Assembly: GCF_021556435.1 (NCBI RefSeq)
Contig: NZ_JAKGCU010000005.1
Span: forward strand, 124,001 to 188,000
Origin: Gordonia tangerina
GTDB lineage: Bacteria > Actinomycetota > Actinomycetes > Mycobacteriales > Mycobacteriaceae
DNA length: 64,000 nt
Direction: 5' to 3'
In this document: piece after piece, positions 27,801 to 36,521 of the stretch
Layout of the letters: every line of letters begins with the position of its first letter
How positions within the stretch are numbered: position 1 is the first letter of the stretch
Position numbers and translations under genes: made by a program
Notes under the pieces: model-generated
Told to the model about the DNA's origin: nothing
Seen by the model: the letters and a program-made list of their open reading frames with translations, nothing else
The model's database searches: none

Positions 27801-28783
27801 CCGTCCACCACCCGTGCGGTGCACAGCCAGTTGTCCGGGAAGATGCCCCACGGCAGATAGCCGTTCGCGTATGGACCGTCGCCCATGGTGTTGTTGGTGA
27901 CCCGGGCGGTGACCGGCAGAATCTCGAGCATCTTGCGCAGATTCTCGCGGTTCTTCTCCAAGCCCTGCGACATCGTGTTGAGGTTGGCCATGATCGGTGC
28001 GAACTGATTGCCGTTCTCCGCGGCCACCGCACGCGCCTGCTCGGTGAGCTGGGCGATACCGTCGAGCATTCGGGTCACCAACGCCTCACGCGCGGCGATC
28101 TTCTCGGCCAGTTGCTGCCCCTGACCGACGATGATCGACAACTGCGCCTGACTGTCGTCGACGATCCCGGTGACCGCTTTGGTGTCACTGACCAATTGGT
28201 TGATCTGATCGCGGCGATTGGTGATCACCTTCGACATCTCGGTCAGCGAGTCGAGGGTCGGTTTGGTCACCGCGGGCGCTCCGGCCAGTTGCCGGTTGAG
28301 CGTCCGAATACTCTCCGACAGTTCCACATCGTCGATTCCGGCGATGATCGGTGTCCCCTCCTCGATCGTCTTCTGCAGGTCGTAGGGTACCCGGGTGTCG
28401 GTGATCCGCTCGCCGTCGAGTGGATCGGGTGAATCACCCAGCGACACATCGACATAGCGCTGCCCGAGCAGCGTCGACATCTTGATCTCCGCCGATCCGT
28501 TCGCGGTGACGTCGACACCCTGGTCCACCTTCATGGTGACGTCGACCTGATTGCCGGCCAGTTCGGTCGCGCTGACCTCACCGACGTCGATGCCGGCCAC
28601 CCGCACCTTGTCGCCCGGGCGGATTCCGCCTGCCTGGGCGAACTCACCGATATAGGTCTTCTTGCCGAGATGGGCCTGGGCGATCCCGACCACACCGAGC
28701 GTCAACAGCACGATCACCACCGCGCCTATCGCCCCGTACCACATGCGCCGGTTCTCGTTGTAGTGGTTGCGCCATCGTCTCAT
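27794..28783 (-). CDS. mceC: Mce protein, C subunit
   Basis: A 329-residue protein with an N-terminal anchor (about 15-37), an MCE domain (about 40-120) and a coiled helical region (about 150-300). It ends with a Cys-containing segment (NWLCTARVVDGC). ATG at 28783 overlaps the mceB stop as ATGA; GTG at 28789 is two codons upstream and less likely. It lacks the long Pro-rich tail seen in some mycobacterial C subunits. Confidence 0.88.
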   Translation of the reverse strand: MRRWRNHYNENRRMWYGAIGAVVIVLLTLGVVGIAQAHLGKKTYIGEFAQAGGIRPGDKVRVAGIDVGEVSATELAGNQVDVTMKVDQGVDVTANGSAEIKMSTLLGQRYVDVSLGDSPDPLDGERITDTRVPYDLQKTIEEGTPIIAGIDDVELSESIRTLNRQLAGAPAVTKPTLDSLTEMSKVITNRRDQINQLVSDTKAVTGIVDDSQAQLSIIVGQGQQLAEKIAAREALVTRMLDGIAQLTEQARAVAAENGNQFAPIMANLNTMSQGLEKNRENLRKMLEILPVTARVTNNTMGDGPYANGYLPWGIFPDNWLCTARVVDGC

Positions 28784-29814
28784 CGGCACACCTCCGAGTG
28801 TTTCGTCCCGCCGATCTTGTTGATGATTCCCGGAGGGAACAGGACGTCGCCGATGGCGATGTCGAGATCGCAGGCGTAGATGTTCAGGTACGCGCCCTGC
28901 CCCTGCACCAGCGGGAAGTGGCCGAGGAAGATCGGCAGCTGCTGTGCCATGTTGTCGAGTTTCGCGCCGTTGGCGATGAGGGTGTCGGTGGCGGCGCGCG
29001 CTTTGTCGGCCGCGTCGGCGAGCGACGACCGGCTCTGCGCCAGGACATCACCGAAACCGGTTGCGGTCTCACCGATCTGCGACACCGCCTGGCCGAACGC
29101 AGCCGAGTTGCTGTTCAGGTTCTCGATGAGTGTGCCGATGCTGTCGATCACGGTGCTCACCTGACTGCCCTGCATCGCGAGATCGCGCATCACGCCGCTC
29201 AGGTTGTCGATGATCGCGCCGATCACCGCGTCGCGGTCGGCCATGTCACTGGCGACCTGACCCACCTCGGCGACGGTGTAGCTCAGCGAGACCGCGTTGC
29301 CCTGGAATGCCTGCACCAGTCCTTCGGACAGCGCGTTGACCTGTTCGGGGTCGAGCGTCTCGAAGACCGGCTGAAAACCGGCGAGCAACTTGGTCACGTC
29401 GAAGGAGTCCTCGGAGGGTTGTTGCAAACTCGCACCGGCGGCCAACGGGGTACTCGGCTCGTCCGGCACCAACGTCAGCGACAGATACCGTTGCCCGATC
29501 AGGTTCTGATACCTGATCGCCGCCATCGTGTTGGTGAACACCGGCTGGTCGGTCTGCACCTCGAACGTGACACGGGCCCGCCCGTCATCGAGGGCGATGT
29601 CGGACACCCGACCGACCCGCACCCCCGCCATCCGGACGTCGTCACCGGAGGCGAGTCCCGAGGCGTCGTTGAAGTAGGTGCTGTACGACGCCGTGTCGCC
29701 GGGCAGGGACCGTTCCAGCGTGGAGTAGATGATGTAGGTCAACAGCAGTGCGACGACCGCGAACAGCGAGAACCCGATGAGCGGTTTGCGGATACTGGCC
29801 TGGCCGTGACTCAT
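28780..29814 (-). CDS. mceB: Mce protein, B subunit
   Basis: A 344-residue protein. One membrane anchor (about 10-31) is followed by an MCE domain (about 35-115, with YFNDASGLASGDDVRMAGVRVG) and a long helical domain. A short C-terminal segment has two cysteines (ACDLDIA and EVCR), typical of B subunits. The ATG overlaps the mceA stop (ATGA), and its own stop overlaps mceC. Confidence 0.9.
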   Translation of the reverse strand: MSHGQASIRKPLIGFSLFAVVALLLTYIIYSTLERSLPGDTASYSTYFNDASGLASGDDVRMAGVRVGRVSDIALDDGRARVTFEVQTDQPVFTNTMAAIRYQNLIGQRYLSLTLVPDEPSTPLAAGASLQQPSEDSFDVTKLLAGFQPVFETLDPEQVNALSEGLVQAFQGNAVSLSYTVAEVGQVASDMADRDAVIGAIIDNLSGVMRDLAMQGSQVSTVIDSIGTLIENLNSNSAAFGQAVSQIGETATGFGDVLAQSRSSLADAADKARAATDTLIANGAKLDNMAQQLPIFLGHFPLVQGQGAYLNIYACDLDIAIGDVLFPPGIINKIGGTKHSEVCR

Positions 29815-31151
29815 CGGCCCCCTCCCTCGGCCTGTGCGGACTCGCCCGGTTCGGACTCACCCGGCTTGATGGTCGAGGACTGCACGAGTGGCCCCAGCAT
29901 CAGCGTGTCCGCGGCGTTCGGTTGACGCTTGAGCGCCTCTGCCAACGTCAGATTGTCCGACGAGGTGCTCACCGCGCCGAAGGTCTGTGCGGCACGCCGC
30001 ATCCCGTCGGACGGGTAGATCAGCAGCGGCCCAGAGCTCGTCGGTCCGGTGCCGGTGCCCGGACCCTGACAGTTCGGTCCACGCATGGTGCCGTACTCGC
30101 CGGCGTTGTAGACCGGGCAGTTTTGGCGTGTGTATCGCTGGAACGCACCGAAGTTCACGCCGATGTTCAGCTGGAGGTGCCCGTTGACGCCGGTGAACAC
30201 CGTCAGCACCCGCGCAGCGAGGTTGTTCAGCGCGTCGAGCGCCTGCGGTAGCGATTCCGGCTCCAACACCGCGGCCCCGACGGTGCGATTGAGGTCGCGC
30301 ACGACGCTCTTGCCGCGGTCGCCGTTGGCGGCGAACAACGCCTGGGTCTCGTCGAGCAGACCCTGGCCGGCCGACAGCATCGCAGTGAGATCCTGCTGCT
30401 TCTCGGCGATGGTCATCGCCGGGATGACGCTGCGGCCCAGAGTGTCCAGGAGCTCGGGAGTGCTCTCCGACAATCCACGTACCGCATTGTCGAAGTTGTC
30501 GAAACCGCCAGGTGCACCGGGTGGGAACTGGGCGTTGATCTTCTGCCAGTAGTTGTCCAGCAGCGGCACGAATGCGCCGAACACCGCGCCACCGCCTTCG
30601 AGCGCGTCGGCGATCACCCCCAGTACCGACGCAAGGTCTTCCGGCGGCACAGCACGCAGCAGCGTGCGCAGCTCATTCTGCGCGTCCTGGAGTTTCAGCG
30701 TCGCCATCGATTCGTCGGCGGGGATGACGTCGCCGGAGGACAGGTGCTCGGTGCTCACGTCGGCGGGCCGGACCAGCTGCACCGAGTTCACACCGAAGAG
30801 GTTGGCGGGCACCGTACGCGCCGTGACGTTGGCCGGAATTCCCTCGGCCTGCGCGGGATCGACGTCGATCTCGACGTTCTTGTACTGCAGATTGCCCGGG
30901 CCGACCTCGTCGCTGAGTTCGATCGACTTCACCGATCCGACGATCAGACCGTTGTAGCGGACGTCGGCCTGCGTGATCAGTCCGTCGCCGACATCGGTCA
31001 GTTTCGCGGTGACGGGAACCGTGGAGGTGAACACACCCTGATAGCGCATGAACAGCAGCACGAACAGGATGAGCAACGCCACCAGAAAGGCGACCCCACG
31101 CAGGATGTACTGCACCAGCGAGGGATTCCTGCCGTCGGTGTCGATTTGCAT
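29811..31151 (-). CDS. mceA: Mce protein, A subunit
   Basis: A 446-residue protein with an N-terminal anchor (about 17-35), an MCE domain (about 38-135) and a helical region (about 150-330). A Gly/Pro/Thr-rich stretch and an acidic tail (PGESEPGESAQAEGG) follow. The start is ATG with a GGGGGA stretch upstream, 10 nt after yrbEB. It is the first of six mce genes in the standard yrbEA-yrbEB-mceABCDEF order, so the operon is structurally complete except for the ATPase. Confidence 0.9.
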   Translation of the reverse strand: MQIDTDGRNPSLVQYILRGVAFLVALLILFVLLFMRYQGVFTSTVPVTAKLTDVGDGLITQADVRYNGLIVGSVKSIELSDEVGPGNLQYKNVEIDVDPAQAEGIPANVTARTVPANLFGVNSVQLVRPADVSTEHLSSGDVIPADESMATLKLQDAQNELRTLLRAVPPEDLASVLGVIADALEGGGAVFGAFVPLLDNYWQKINAQFPPGAPGGFDNFDNAVRGLSESTPELLDTLGRSVIPAMTIAEKQQDLTAMLSAGQGLLDETQALFAANGDRGKSVVRDLNRTVGAAVLEPESLPQALDALNNLAARVLTVFTGVNGHLQLNIGVNFGAFQRYTRQNCPVYNAGEYGTMRGPNCQGPGTGTGPTSSGPLLIYPSDGMRRAAQTFGAVSTSSDNLTLAEALKRQPNAADTLMLGPLVQSSTIKPGESEPGESAQAEGGGR

Positions 31152-31161
31152 CGGTCTCCCC

Positions 31162-32028
31162 CTAACCCGAGATCTTGATTCCGGGTGACGTGCCCCAGAA
31201 CACCAGTGTCATGACCAGATTGGCGAAGACGATGACGATGATCGCCATCCGGATCGCGTGACCGGCCGCCACGCCCACCCCCTCGGGACCGCCCGACGCG
31301 AAGTATCCGTAGTAGCACTGGATGAACGTGGTCAGCAGCACGAACACAATCACCTTGACGAATGAGAAGGCCATGTCCCCGGACACCACGAACTGGTTGA
31401 AGTAGTAGGTGTAGGTGCCCGCGCCCTGTCCACTCTGTACCTGGAACATCAGCTGACAGGCGATGTAGTTGGCGGCCAGCGACACTGCGTACAGCGGGAC
31501 GATCGCCAGCACGGCCGCCGACATCCGCGTGGTGACCAGATACGGCAACGGCCGGATCGCGATGGACTCCAGCGCGTCGATCTCTTCGCTGATCCGCATC
31601 GAACCGAGCTGGGCGGTGAAGCGGCAGCCCGATTGCGCGGTGAACGCGGTCGCCGCCAGCAGCGGCGCGATCTCGCGTGTGGTCGCGAACGCCGAGAGCC
31701 CGCCGGTCACCGGCCCCATGCCCAGCAAGTTGAGGGCGGTGTAGCCCTCGATGCCGACCGTGGCTCCGCCCATGACCCCGAGGATCACCATCACCCCGAC
31801 CGTGCCGCCGCCCACGACGATGGCTCCATTGCCCCATGCGACATCGGAGAGCAGGCGCCACACTTCCTTGCGGTAGTGGGTGAACGCGATGGGCACGGCA
31901 CCGATCGACTTGACCAGGAACGTGATGAGGTGGCCCATCGCGGCCAGCCCGGAGCGCGGTCCGCGGTAGATCGATTTGGCGGCCTCCAGTGGCCGCAGGG
32001 CCGGCGGGACGTACCGTGATGCCGTCAA
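31162..32028 (-). CDS. yrbEB: YrbE/MlaE-type permease, B subunit
   Basis: A 288-residue integral membrane protein of the MlaE family, with about five or six helices and the conserved QSGCRFTAQLGSMRISEEIDAL segment that contacts the ATPase. It forms the inner-membrane channel of the Mce transporter together with YrbEA. The start codon is TTG, 1 nt after the yrbEA stop; no ATG or GTG in frame is better placed. The ATPase (MceG/Mkl) is not encoded in the window. Confidence 0.9.
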   Translation of the reverse strand: MTASRYVPPALRPLEAAKSIYRGPRSGLAAMGHLITFLVKSIGAVPIAFTHYRKEVWRLLSDVAWGNGAIVVGGGTVGVMVILGVMGGATVGIEGYTALNLLGMGPVTGGLSAFATTREIAPLLAATAFTAQSGCRFTAQLGSMRISEEIDALESIAIRPLPYLVTTRMSAAVLAIVPLYAVSLAANYIACQLMFQVQSGQGAGTYTYYFNQFVVSGDMAFSFVKVIVFVLLTTFIQCYYGYFASGGPEGVGVAAGHAIRMAIIVIVFANLVMTLVFWGTSPGIKISG

Positions 32029-32029
32029 C

Positions 32030-32884
32030 TCACACCACCTTCGCCGGGAAGAGCATCGCGAACAACTGCGTGAGCACGACGTTGACGGTGAACAGCAGCA
32101 GCACCGAGTTCACGACCGCGGCGTTCACGGAGTTCGCGACGCCGGCCGGCCCGCCCTTGGTGCTCAGACCACGGTCACAAGCGACAATCGCCACGATCGC
32201 GCCGAAGATGACGGCTTTGGCTGTTGCGAACACCAGGTCGGAGACCGAGGCGAAGGCCGCGAACGTACCGGTGTAGCTACCCGGGGTACCACCCTGGAAA
32301 TAAACGTTGAACACGTAGCCGGTGATGAACCCGACGAAGCAAACGAAGCCGCACAGCAGAAAACTCACCACCATCGTCGCCAGCAGACGTGGCGAGATGA
32401 GCCGCTGGACCGGGTTGACCCCCATCACCCGCATGGCATCGATCTCGTCGCGAATGGTGCGCGATCCCAGGTCGGCAGCGATCGCCGACCCCACCGCGCC
32501 GGCGAGCAACAGCGAGGTCACCAGGGGTGCGCCCTGCCTGATGACGCCGAGACCGGTGGCCGCGCCCGAGAACGAGGTGGCACCGATCTGCCCGGCGATG
32601 TTGGAAACCTGGATCGACACGATCACACCGATCGGGATGGCGACCAGAAACGTCGGGAACACCGAGGTGCTCGACATGAACGCACACTGCCGGATGAACT
32701 CACCGAACGGGAAACGGCGCTTGAAGATGTCCACGATCAGTACGCGGAACACCTCGACGAACATCCCCATCTGACGTCCGAACGTGTCGAACGACGCCAG
32801 CACGTGGTCACCGAACCACTTCCGTATCCCCCCGGCGCGTGCACGTGTCCCCTCGCCATTCGAGGTCACCGCGTCAGTAGTCAC
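32030..32884 (-). CDS. yrbEA: YrbE/MlaE-type permease, A subunit, first gene of the mce operon
   Basis: A 284-residue MlaE-family permease with the conserved ADLGSRTIRDEIDAMRVMG motif near residue 140 and about five membrane helices. It pairs with YrbEB. The start is GTG at 32884, just after an AGGGG stretch. The divergent treZ gene begins 216 bp away, so the operon promoter lies in 32885-33099, where a 10-bp palindrome and an imperfect inverted repeat are present. Confidence 0.9.
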   Translation of the reverse strand: MTTDAVTSNGEGTRARAGGIRKWFGDHVLASFDTFGRQMGMFVEVFRVLIVDIFKRRFPFGEFIRQCAFMSSTSVFPTFLVAIPIGVIVSIQVSNIAGQIGATSFSGAATGLGVIRQGAPLVTSLLLAGAVGSAIAADLGSRTIRDEIDAMRVMGVNPVQRLISPRLLATMVVSFLLCGFVCFVGFITGYVFNVYFQGGTPGSYTGTFAAFASVSDLVFATAKAVIFGAIVAIVACDRGLSTKGGPAGVANSVNAAVVNSVLLLFTVNVVLTQLFAMLFPAKVV

Positions 32885-32931
32885 TCCCCTGCCCCTGCTG
32901 TCGGCTGCTTCCGTAGAAGGCTCGTCGTATC

Positions 32932-32941
32932 ACATATATGT
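32932..32941. promoter_or_regulatory. AT-rich palindrome in the mce/treZ divergent region
   Basis: ACATATATGT is a perfect 10-bp palindrome about 50 bp before yrbEA. It stands out in GC-rich DNA and could be part of the mce promoter or an operator. Close by, an imperfect inverted repeat (32945-32953 and 32968-32976, 8 of 9 matching) could bind a second factor. Confidence 0.35.
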
Positions 32942-33086
32942 TCGGTGAAGGCACTGCTGCGTGCAGATGCTTTCACTCGTTCTCCCCCTCGAGGACGAAC
33001 CCCCGGCCGGTAATATACCCCGCTTCGCCATCTCCGCTGTGCCACGGCTCACATTACCGATGTCTGCGCCGCCATCACCGGCGACA

Positions 33087-33092
33087 TACCTT
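33087..33092 (+). promoter_or_regulatory. -10 element of treZ, leaderless type
   Basis: TACCTT ends 8 nt before the GTG at 33100. No Shine-Dalgarno sequence is present. Confidence 0.45.
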
Positions 33093-33099
33093 GTGTTGG

Positions 33100-34992
33100 G
33101 TGACAGATCAGTCAGGGACTCCCGACACCATAACTGGGACGAGCGACCAAGGTGGCCAAAACACTCCCATCGAGGTGTCGACTGCGCCGTTCACCCCACC
33201 ACGCACCGCTGCCGACATCACGGTCTGGGCGCCCACTGCGGCCTCGGTGACACTGCTGATCGGCGGAGACGTCGGTCAGGACGAGATCGAGGTGGGGCTC
33301 GTGCCGCTGTCGACGTCGCCGGGCTGGTGGGGCGCGGCACCGGGGTCGGCCGCCGCCTCGGCCACGAACTCCGCACCTGCGCGGTATCGGTTTCGCATCG
33401 ACGGCCGCGACCCGGTGCCCGATCCGCGCGCGGTTCGACTACCCGACGGTGTACACGGCGCGGCCGAACTACACCGGCTCGACGAGTTCGGGTGGACCGA
33501 TCACGATTGGGCTGGTCTCGACCTACGGGGTGCGGTGCTCTACGAACTGCACATCGGGACGTTCACCCCTGCCGGGACCTTCGACTCCGCGATCGAACAG
33601 CTGCCGCACCTGGTGGCGCTCGGCGTCGATGCGGTCGAGGTCATGCCCGTCAACGCGTTCAACGGCACACATGGCTGGGGCTACGACGGCGTCGCCTGGT
33701 ACGCGGTCCACGAACCCTATGGCGGGCCGGATGGATTCGCGCGCTTCGTCGACGCCTGTCACGCGCTCGGCCTCGCTGTGGTCCTCGACGTGGTCTACAA
33801 CCATCTCGGCCCGTCGGGGAACTACCTGCCCGAGTTCGGCCCCTATCTCACCAGCGGCACCAACAGCTGGGGATCATCGCTGAATCTGTCCGAACCGGAT
33901 TCCGACGCCGTACGCGCCTACATCGTCGGCAACGCTCTGAGATGGCTGCGTGACTTCCATGTTGACGGCCTGCGGCTCGACGCCGTGCACGCGCTGATCG
34001 ACCACCGCGCGCTTCACCTGCTCGAGGAGCTCGCGATCGCCACCGACGCACTCGCCGCCGAGCTGGGTCGACCGCTCACCCTGATCGCCGAGAGCGACCT
34101 CAACGACCCGCGGTTGATCATGCCGCGGGAGGTCGGGGGGTACGGGCTCGGTGCCCAGTGGGACGACGATATCCACCACGCGATCCACGCCACGGTCTCC
34201 GGCGAGCGACAAGGCTATTACGCCGACTTCGGCGGCCTCGACGGCCTGGCGAAGGTACTGACCGGGGGCTTCTTCCACGACGGCACCTACTCGTCGTTCC
34301 GGCGCCGACGACACGGTCGCCCGATCCCCACCGAGATCGTCGACGCCGACGCGCTGGTCGCCTACACGTGCAATCACGACCAGGTGGGCAACCGGGCGGT
34401 CGGCGACCGGCCATCGGCATACCTCGACGGCGGGCAACTGGCCATCAAGGCCGCACTGGTGCTGTTGTCGCCGTTCACCCCGATGCTGTTCATGGGCGAG
34501 GAATGGGCGGCCGACACCCCGTTCGCGTTCTTCACCTCACATCCGGAGCCCGAACTGGGCGAGGCCGTGCGCACCGGTCGGCGCAGCGAGTTCGCCGAGC
34601 ACGGTTGGGATGCCGTCGATGTCCCCGATCCGCAGGATCCGGCGACATACGAGCGCTCCAAGCTCGACTGGTCCGAACCCACCGATGCCGGCCATGCCCG
34701 AATGTTGCAGTTCTATCGGGATGTGATCGCGCTGCGAAAGTCCACCGACGACCTGATCCGGGGCGACTTCGGTTCCGTGCGATGCACTTTCGATGCCGAC
34801 GCGGGTTGGTTCGCGATGCTCCGCGGCTCATGGGCAGTGATCTGCCTACTCCGCGCAGACGAGGTGCCCGTGCCGATCGGGCTCGACCCGGTGCTGTGGT
34901 GGGACGAGGTGACGCCGATGGCCGGCGGGATACTCAGCGGTGGCCCCAACGTCGTGATCGGACGGCTGACCGACGTGGATCAGGTCAGGTAG
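33100..34992 (+). CDS. treZ: Malto-oligosyltrehalose trehalohydrolase TreZ
   Basis: A 630-residue GH13 enzyme that releases trehalose from the TreY product. An N-terminal beta domain (about 35-115) precedes the barrel. The catalytic residues are D294 (GLRLDAVHAL), E331 (LIAESDLND) and D427 (CNHDQVGNR). GTG at 33100 is chosen because an upstream extension to 32938 is not protein-like and a -10 hexamer lies 8 nt before it. It is separated from treX-treY by the whole mce operon and so has its own promoter. Its last 13 nt overlap the 3' end of the convergent ilvA. Confidence 0.95.
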   Translation: MTDQSGTPDTITGTSDQGGQNTPIEVSTAPFTPPRTAADITVWAPTAASVTLLIGGDVGQDEIEVGLVPLSTSPGWWGAAPGSAAASATNSAPARYRFRIDGRDPVPDPRAVRLPDGVHGAAELHRLDEFGWTDHDWAGLDLRGAVLYELHIGTFTPAGTFDSAIEQLPHLVALGVDAVEVMPVNAFNGTHGWGYDGVAWYAVHEPYGGPDGFARFVDACHALGLAVVLDVVYNHLGPSGNYLPEFGPYLTSGTNSWGSSLNLSEPDSDAVRAYIVGNALRWLRDFHVDGLRLDAVHALIDHRALHLLEELAIATDALAAELGRPLTLIAESDLNDPRLIMPREVGGYGLGAQWDDDIHHAIHATVSGERQGYYADFGGLDGLAKVLTGGFFHDGTYSSFRRRRHGRPIPTEIVDADALVAYTCNHDQVGNRAVGDRPSAYLDGGQLAIKAALVLLSPFTPMLFMGEEWAADTPFAFFTSHPEPELGEAVRTGRRSEFAEHGWDAVDVPDPQDPATYERSKLDWSEPTDAGHARMLQFYRDVIALRKSTDDLIRGDFGSVRCTFDADAGWFAMLRGSWAVICLLRADEVPVPIGLDPVLWWDEVTPMAGGILSGGPNVVIGRLTDVDQVR

Positions 34993-36365
34993 TCATACGC
35001 CGGTGTGCCCGGTTCCAACCGCTCGCAGTGCAGGCGGGAATGGGCCATCCGGTCCATCAGGTCGGCGAGTCCGGCCGGCTCACCGAGTTCGATACCCACC
35101 AGCGCTGCGCCCGTTTCCCGGTTGTTGCGTTTGACGTATTCGAACAGGGTGATGTCGTCGTCGGGGCCGAGCACCTCGTCCAGGAAACGCCGCAGCGCGC
35201 CCGGTTCCTGCGGGAAGTCCACCAGGAAGTAGTGCTTGAGGCCGCGGTGTACCAGGGATCGCTCGATGATCTCGCCATAGCGCGAGACATCGTTGTTCCC
35301 ACCCGAGATCAGGCACACCACGGTGGCATCCGGCGGCAGCTGAAGCGACGACAACGCGGTCACCGCCAGGGCGCCCGCGGGCTCGGCGATGATGCCCTCA
35401 TTCTGGTACAGCGCCAGCATCGTCGTGCAGATCGCCCCTTCGTCGACATGGGTGATGTGCGCGGTGCCCGGCGAGGTCACGTGGCGTGCCGACGCGTCGA
35501 CGACCGGTACCGCCGCCGGCGACGCGACCCGTGACAGCACCGGATGGTCGGTGATCGTCGCCCCGAGTTGCGCCATCACGCGGTGACCGATGGACCCGAT
35601 ACGTTTGACCGCGGCGCCGTCGACGAACGGATCGATCGTCTCCAGGGTGACCGGCTCCCCAGCGGCGAGCGCGGCACTCAAGGAGACCGCTCCGGTGGGC
35701 TCCACTCCGACGATGGCCACATCGTCGGACAGCGACCGCAGATACGTCGCCATGCCGGCGAGACAGCCGCCGCCGCCGACCGGCGCGACCACCACGTCGG
35801 GGACCGCACCGAGCTGTTCGACGATCTCATGGGCGATCGTGCCCTGCCCGGCCGCCGTCCGCGGATCGTCGAACGCGTGGATCCACGAGGCGCCCGTACG
35901 GATCACGTCCGCCTGCGCGGCTGCCGCAGCGGCGTCGTAGGTTTCTCCGACGGCGAGTAGCTCCACATAGTCGCCGCCGTGCCAGCGAATTCGGTCACGC
36001 TTCTGTTTGGGCGTGGTGGTCGGTACGTAGATCCGACCGGGCACGCGCATCGACCGGCAGGCGAAGGCGACACCTTGCGCATGGTTCCCGGCGCTGGCGG
36101 CGACCACCCCGCGGGCGAGCTCGGTGTCCGACAGCTGCGCCATCACGTTGTACGCACCGCGGATCTTGTAGGAGCGAACCGTCTGCAGGTCTTCACGTTT
36201 GAGCAGAACCCGGGCGCCCGCGGCCGCGGAGATGCGCGGCGCGTCCTCCAGCGGGGTGCGGGCCACCGCGTCGGCGATCCGCGCGACCGAGGCGCTGACG
36301 GCATCACCGGTCAGTGCGTGGTCGTGCTGATGAACCGGCGCCTGCTGAGTACTCACGATCTCCAT
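34980..36365 (-). CDS. ilvA: Threonine dehydratase IlvA
   Basis: A 461-residue PLP enzyme that deaminates threonine to 2-oxobutyrate, the first step to isoleucine. The PLP lysine is K67 (RSYKIRGAYN), with the SAGNHAQGVA and VGGGGCLAG loops. A C-terminal ACT-like regulatory domain (about 376-461, KHYFLVDFPQEPGALRRFL) supports the biosynthetic, allosterically controlled form. ATG at 36365 has AGG 7 nt upstream; a GTG three codons later is possible. It is convergent with treZ, with overlapping ends. Confidence 0.95.
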   Translation of the reverse strand: MEIVSTQQAPVHQHDHALTGDAVSASVARIADAVARTPLEDAPRISAAAGARVLLKREDLQTVRSYKIRGAYNVMAQLSDTELARGVVAASAGNHAQGVAFACRSMRVPGRIYVPTTTPKQKRDRIRWHGGDYVELLAVGETYDAAAAAAQADVIRTGASWIHAFDDPRTAAGQGTIAHEIVEQLGAVPDVVVAPVGGGGCLAGMATYLRSLSDDVAIVGVEPTGAVSLSAALAAGEPVTLETIDPFVDGAAVKRIGSIGHRVMAQLGATITDHPVLSRVASPAAVPVVDASARHVTSPGTAHITHVDEGAICTTMLALYQNEGIIAEPAGALAVTALSSLQLPPDATVVCLISGGNNDVSRYGEIIERSLVHRGLKHYFLVDFPQEPGALRRFLDEVLGPDDDITLFEYVKRNNRETGAALVGIELGEPAGLADLMDRMAHSRLHCERLEPGTPAYDYLT

Positions 36366-36521
36366 GCTCTCACCTGCCGCGATCAGCGGCGCGGGGGAGG
36401 TCGGGCCACTACACTGCACGACAGGGGATCGACCAGATCGCCTCTTCGGGATACGTTCGATGGCGTCGGCTCAGGTCGACGCTGCCCGACCGGGGTGGCC
36501 ACCATCGACGCGGAGGTCGAC

